Assembly (NCBI RefSeq): GCF_009727055.1
Contig: NC_052357.1
Coordinates: 86,294,959 to 86,358,958 of the forward strand
Direction: 5' to 3'
DNA from: Benincasa hispida
Taxonomy: Eukaryota; Streptophyta; Magnoliopsida; Cucurbitales; Cucurbitaceae
DNA: 64,000 nucleotides
Shown here: one piece after another, positions 59,871 to 64,000 of the stretch
How positions within the stretch are numbered: position 1 is the stretch's first letter
How the letters are laid out: every line of letters starts with the position of its first letter
Made by a program: the position numbers and the translations under genes
Notes under the pieces: generated by a model
Database searches by the model: none
Told to the model about the DNA's origin: nothing
Seen by the model: only the letters and a program-made list of their open reading frames with translations

Positions 59871-60295
59871 GGCATCGACCTATACGATAGGTCTCTGCCA
59901 TCTCCCACTTGCTCAGTCGTGTACACGATCGGTGTTTCCTTCTTCATCTGCCTGACCAAGTCTGAATAGAGCCCACCCTCTAGATTCTCACACCGAGAAT
60001 ACCAACGTAGCCTTGTTGGTGGTGTCATACTCAATTCGACATCGTCGAGGTTCTGTGGAGGCTATTTGTGTTGCTGGGGAGTTCGTGACTGAGGCGATCG
60101 TTGAGGACGAGCGCGAAGTGTTCGTGCTGTGTTGCGGTCATGTAGATCGAGCGTTCGAGGTTCCTGTTGTTCGAGTGTTCGTGCGCAAGGGAGCATGGAG
60201 ACTTATCTTTAAATGTTCGTAGAGTTTTCTCTTTGTTCATTTGAGTTTTCATGTTGTAATTTCTGTATTGAAGGAAATCAGATTCGAGATTTCCA

Positions 60296-62048
60296 TGAGC
60301 AGCCGAACAAGATTATTCCAAATCACAATCATAAATGAACAATACATTTACAGACGTCTTCAAATAAGCAGTTATACAATTCATAGAGAAATTACAACAT
60401 GGAAAAAACTACAAATGCTAAAAGGGAAAACTGTACGAACATTTGCAGATGCGTCTCCACGCTTTGTTGGCGATCGCTCGAAAAACAGAAACCTCGAATA
60501 CTCGATCTACACGACTGCAACACAGCAGCACGAACACGTCGCGCTCGGTCACGAACTTCTCAATGATCGCCTCGGTCACGAACTTCTAAGCAACACCACG
60601 AACAGCCTCCACACCACCACGAACGGCGTCCAGAAAACCTCGACAGTGTCAAGTTGAGTCTGACACCACCAACAAGGCGACCTTGGTATTCCCAGTATGA
60701 GAATCCAAAGGGTGGGCTCTGTTCAGACTTGGTATGAGGCAGACGAAGGAGGAAACACCGATTGCGTACACGACGGGCAAGTGGGAGATGGAGGAGACCT
60801 ATCATATAGGTCGATGCCCAATTGTTTAGATAAAGCTATATAATCGTCTAGAAAAAGCTATGCGATCGTTTAGCTCGGTCTGTCGCCTACAGACTCTACA
60901 CGATCGTTTATTTAGGACACGCGATCGTCTAGCAAAACTATGCAATCGTTTGGTAAATATTGCATAATCGTTTAGCTCGCCCCACCGTCGTTTAGTAAAT
61001 CCGTATTTACTTGACGACTCCATGAGTTCCCTTTTTGCCGAGAGAAATCTAAAAAACTTTTATCAACCTTTTATTAAAAAAAAAAAAATTCAAAATAGGA
61101 AAACCACTTTTCTTTTAAACTCAAGTTACCATGACTCCAATAACCACCCATTTGGTTATTAAAGAAAAAGAATTAATTATTCAATAATTAATATTATTAT
61201 AAATATAAATGATAACCAATTTATGATACTATATTTATAACCTATAGTTTTAATATTTCATCTCATGAAACATATATACCATAGTTCTTTTTCTATTCCA
61301 TGGTACTTAATGTAAATCTTATTTACATCAATCCTCCACTAGATGTATCTCATACATCCTACCGATTATATCATATATAATCAAAATATCTCTTGTTAAT
61401 TTGAACATTTGAAATCAACATCAAGAACTGATCATCAACTGATCCATTGAGCTACCAAGGGGACCTTATGGACCTGTAGCTCGAAGCTCCAACGGTACAT
61501 GAATAACTGACTAAACTCTTTAGTCGTGGGATCCACCATTCGTTAACTTTCAAACACTTCAATAAAGACTGACAACTGAACTCTCCTTACCACAGATATA
61601 TTATGTGTCCATCTTAACCAATCAGCAGTGTGACAACCCTTCACAGATCGCTCGTAAGTACAACTAGGCCAATAACCGTTATGCCCCTGTAGTTACATAT
61701 GTCTCCTTAAGTACCACTGATTCCTCTAATGAACATAAGTCATAGTCCTACTATGCTGAGTCTTCTTTTCCAAAGAGAAGCTGTGGCCACCATGGTCAAG
61801 CCACTGAATCAACCCTTAAGGGAGAAATCTCTCTACTTATCCCTGATTCAGGAAAGGGGTGAATTCCATCTTGTGGATTGAGTTCCCAGCTCCCAGATCA
61901 AACAAGTCCCCAAAAAGGTAGTCATGTTGAATTAGCAATCTAGCCACTCTCACCCATACTAATCAAAGGACCACCCTCAAAGGCAGGAGTTCCCAAAACA
62001 CTCAGAATTGAGGTCGTGTCACTTATAGTCATTTAGGTGAGATGCAAG
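60296..62048 (-). mobile_element. Copia-type LTR, copy 4 (minus), interrupted by a second Athila LTR
   Basis: The left edge TGAGCAGCCG is the reverse complement of an LTR end ...CGGCTGCTCA. The block is the mirror image of copy 3 (59028-60285) back to the point where it stops at GAGATGCAAG (62048). In copy 3 the matching sequence continues (CTTGCATCTC at about 48596), so the break is due to the LTR inserted at 62049. The rest of the copy must lie beyond the window. Confidence 0.72.
60817..61005. repeat. GATCG-core minisatellite inside Copia LTR copy 4
   Basis: Inverse-orientation counterpart of 59676-59870: units such as AAGCTATGCGATCGTTTAGC, with variants. Confidence 0.65.
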
Positions 62049-64000
62049 TGTAACGGTGAAAATGAATTCTTTAATGCATAAGAACAATGATGAATATGAA
62101 TGAATGAGATGTTGAGTTATGTTATCGCTTATGCACACTACTGCTAAGTAAATCTTTTTATCTATTCTAACGCATGGTTTATGGATAAGATGAATGATGT
62201 GTTGAATATGTGCTCAAGTACTTTGCGATAAAGACATTTTTACGTGATACTACGTCTAAAAATATGTGTTGTTAATGGTATGCTCGTAGTATGCGATGGA
62301 GTAATGCGTATCACAAGTTTCTTTGCACTGAAACCAAGTATAATTCCAACGCAAGTTTCTCAGAATAATTCGAGGTCGAACACAGGGATTGTTTTTGTTA
62401 ATGCGTTACTTTTGTGATACATGCGACCGGTTTAACAATGAATAAAGAATTAAGTTTATACAGGAATGTAAATTGTGATGAAACAAAATTGCGTTCATAA
62501 AATAAAATCCTAAACTAATATGATACAAGATACAAGATACATGATACACGATACTGAGGTCGAGAACTGACTGTGAAGTTGTACAAAGATTCGATGAATG
62601 CGATGGCAAGTCTTTATGAATGAAGTAGAAAGAGAAAAAATAAATAGTAAAAACATTGCAAGTTTGTCAATTACGTTAGAGATGCAAGTAAGGTTCTGCT
62701 TTCCCTTGGCGTACACCTCTCGGTGATCGGCCTCGTTCCCATATCTCTATGGTGAAACAGGGATGAACGTGATGAATGCAAGGTTATTTCCATCTCTGGA
62801 AATACTTCTCGCTTTAATTAACACATTCTTCCAACCTTCTCTCGACAGGCGGAATAACATCTTCACTTCTGCTCTCACAGGTGACGATGCCGTCGAGCAT
62901 ACTTTAGCTAAACTTAATTATTTCCTTAACAAAAATTAACTCACTCGCTTAATTCTTGCTAATTACCGAGGGAATTAGGAAAACATCATGGAGAAAATGG
63001 GTTATGGATGAACGGAAAGAGACAGAGTGATGACAATGGTAATTATCATAACATTTAATTCTAGAATTAAACGTTCGATACATGGTGTGAATGAAAGATT
63101 AAGGAAGATGAATAAAAATGATGAAATAGAGATTAGAAACAAATACAGAAAGAGTGTCAACGTCTTGACACAGATCCTGAACGGAGATTGTGCTTGTCGG
63201 CGTGTGGAAGTAATAGGGAGGAAAGCTTCCCTCTCAGGCTTGCTTTCCTGGTAGAATTGACCTTTGCACAGATCTTCAGCTACGGGAATTGGAAGGATTC
63301 TCTGCTCGGAGACTCACCTCTTGGCTTTGTCTCGTGGTTCGCCTGGATCTACTCTGTAAGTCGCTTCAGACCAGTCTCTCTCTTAGAATCAGTATATGCA
63401 TGTCTCTGTGTATTCATGCATATCTTTTAGTGAATTTGCAGAAGCTATTTATAGGTGAGGCTTGGCTCTTTGAATGTTGGTCCCCACTGTATGGTTATGG
63501 TAGTTCCTAAAATGGTGTAGTGAGAAATTCCTTCTGTTATGTAATCAACCTGTCAGAAATGCACAACTAAAAGATGTACACTTGTCAGAATCCTCCGCAA
63601 ATGCGTTGCTCTTTACATCTTCGATCGATCGCCGCATGCAGTGCTATTTTTTATTACCGCATGTGGTTGAAATTGTGTTGATCGCTAGAGCTCTTGATCG
63701 ATTGTCGCATGCGCCTTCATTGCGTTGATCACCTATTCGTTCTCGATTGATGGGCGCAATGCGACGTAGATACATTGTTTATTCTATCTTTGAGCCATGA
63801 ATGCATGCGGTGACTGATTTCCTGCAAACTGAAACTAAAACATTCTATTCTACCATTGCAATGGTGTTAGTGGGTGTATTGACGACATTTTATAATTTTT
63901 GCATTTCTTAGCCAATTTGTATTCTATCGACGCAACTTTCCTTTCTTTTAGCCGCAATATCTAAATAAAACAGTATAAATAACTTGTATTTCTACAAGTT
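62049..64000 (-). mobile_element. Second Athila-family LTR, incomplete at window end
   Basis: Starts TGTAACGGTGAAAATG and is homologous along its length to the LTR at 49013-50875, including 'cgtacacctctcggtgatcgg', 'ctctcacaggtga' and 'tttctacaagtt'. The window ends at ...TACAAGTT, only about 3 bases before the expected TTATCA terminus, so it should be about 1.95 kb long. GCAAG (62044-62048) is the predicted target duplication. No gag-pol is visible; whether a full element or a solo LTR follows lies outside the window. Confidence 0.78.

Larger units (their letters stand above)
48176..60295 (+). mobile_element. Copia-type LTR, copy 3, split by an Athila insertion
   Basis: The left piece 48176-49012 starts TGTTGGGATTGGTGTCC, and the right piece 59028-60295 continues it. 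They join across a 10-kb insertion: ...GGGTTGTC / TTGTCGCAATGCTGATTGG. The empty site is confirmed by the inverted copy 4, which reads through (61610-61640). Total LTR sequence is about 2.1 kb. GTAAA (48171-48175) precedes it. The 3' end is truncated where copy 4 begins, leaving a tail-to-tail palindrome. No gag-pol of its own is present. Confidence 0.75.

Noticed and set aside
60241..60657. 138-codon plus frame in the LTR palindrome
   Set aside because: It spans the junction of two LTR copies; its sequence is the mirror of 60040-60250 and no protein family is evident.
1..64000. Biosynthetic cluster or novel multi-gene system
   Set aside because: The four intact genes (WD40, POR, LanC-like, TSJT1-like) belong to unrelated pathways, have separate promoters and mixed orientation; nothing ties them together.

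Overview
This is plant nuclear DNA. It is AT-rich, the genes have introns with GT..AG borders, there are four intact single-copy protein genes, and transposable elements fill much of the rest. The protein sequences and repeat families look cucurbit-like (Cucurbitaceae); that is inference from the proteins, not a database result. No prokaryotic features, CRISPR arrays, rRNA or convincing tRNA genes were seen.

Layout. 1-19240: gene-poor and AT-rich, with MITE-like copies, tandem and fold-back repeats, one Copia-type LTR (12943-14616) and a probable chromovirus-type solo LTR (about 14972-16847). 19687-28914 (+): a WD40-repeat gene (WDR44-like, 7 coding exons, 918 aa, 4.9-kb first intron, tiny uORF touching the start codon). 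32416-34110 (+): light-dependent protochlorophyllide oxidoreductase (POR, 5 exons, 395 aa). 34958-35083: a perfect 52-bp inverted repeat lying between POR and the convergent next gene. 35581-37995 (-): LanC-like / GCR2-like protein (6 exons, 414 aa) with an intronic tandem repeat. 40855-42144 (-): TSJT1 / aluminium-induced-type protein with YGL and LRDR motifs (4 exons, 254 aa). 42300-44900: AT-rich spacer. 44900-64000: a nested transposon cluster.

The nested cluster, oldest to youngest as read from interruptions: a Mutator-like (MULE) transposase remnant (45241-45753, 47930-48175); Copia-type LTRs in and beside it (45768-47777 minus; 48176 onward plus; 60296-62048 minus; the last two form a long palindrome); a 10,010-bp Athila-type Ty3/Gypsy element (49013-59022, minus strand) flanked by a perfect 5-bp TTGTC duplication inside the plus-strand Copia LTR; and a second Athila-family LTR (62049 to the window end) inside the inverted Copia LTR.

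Two observations stand out. First, an Illumina Nextera mate-pair junction adapter is embedded in the assembly at 56814-56850, so the Athila gag region there is not native DNA. Second, both Athila LTRs carry an internal copy of their own LTR-edge/primer-binding-site segment, which suggests the LTR was extended by capturing the PBS. I found no evidence for a new multi-gene functional system; the four genes are ordinary plant genes that happen to be neighbours.
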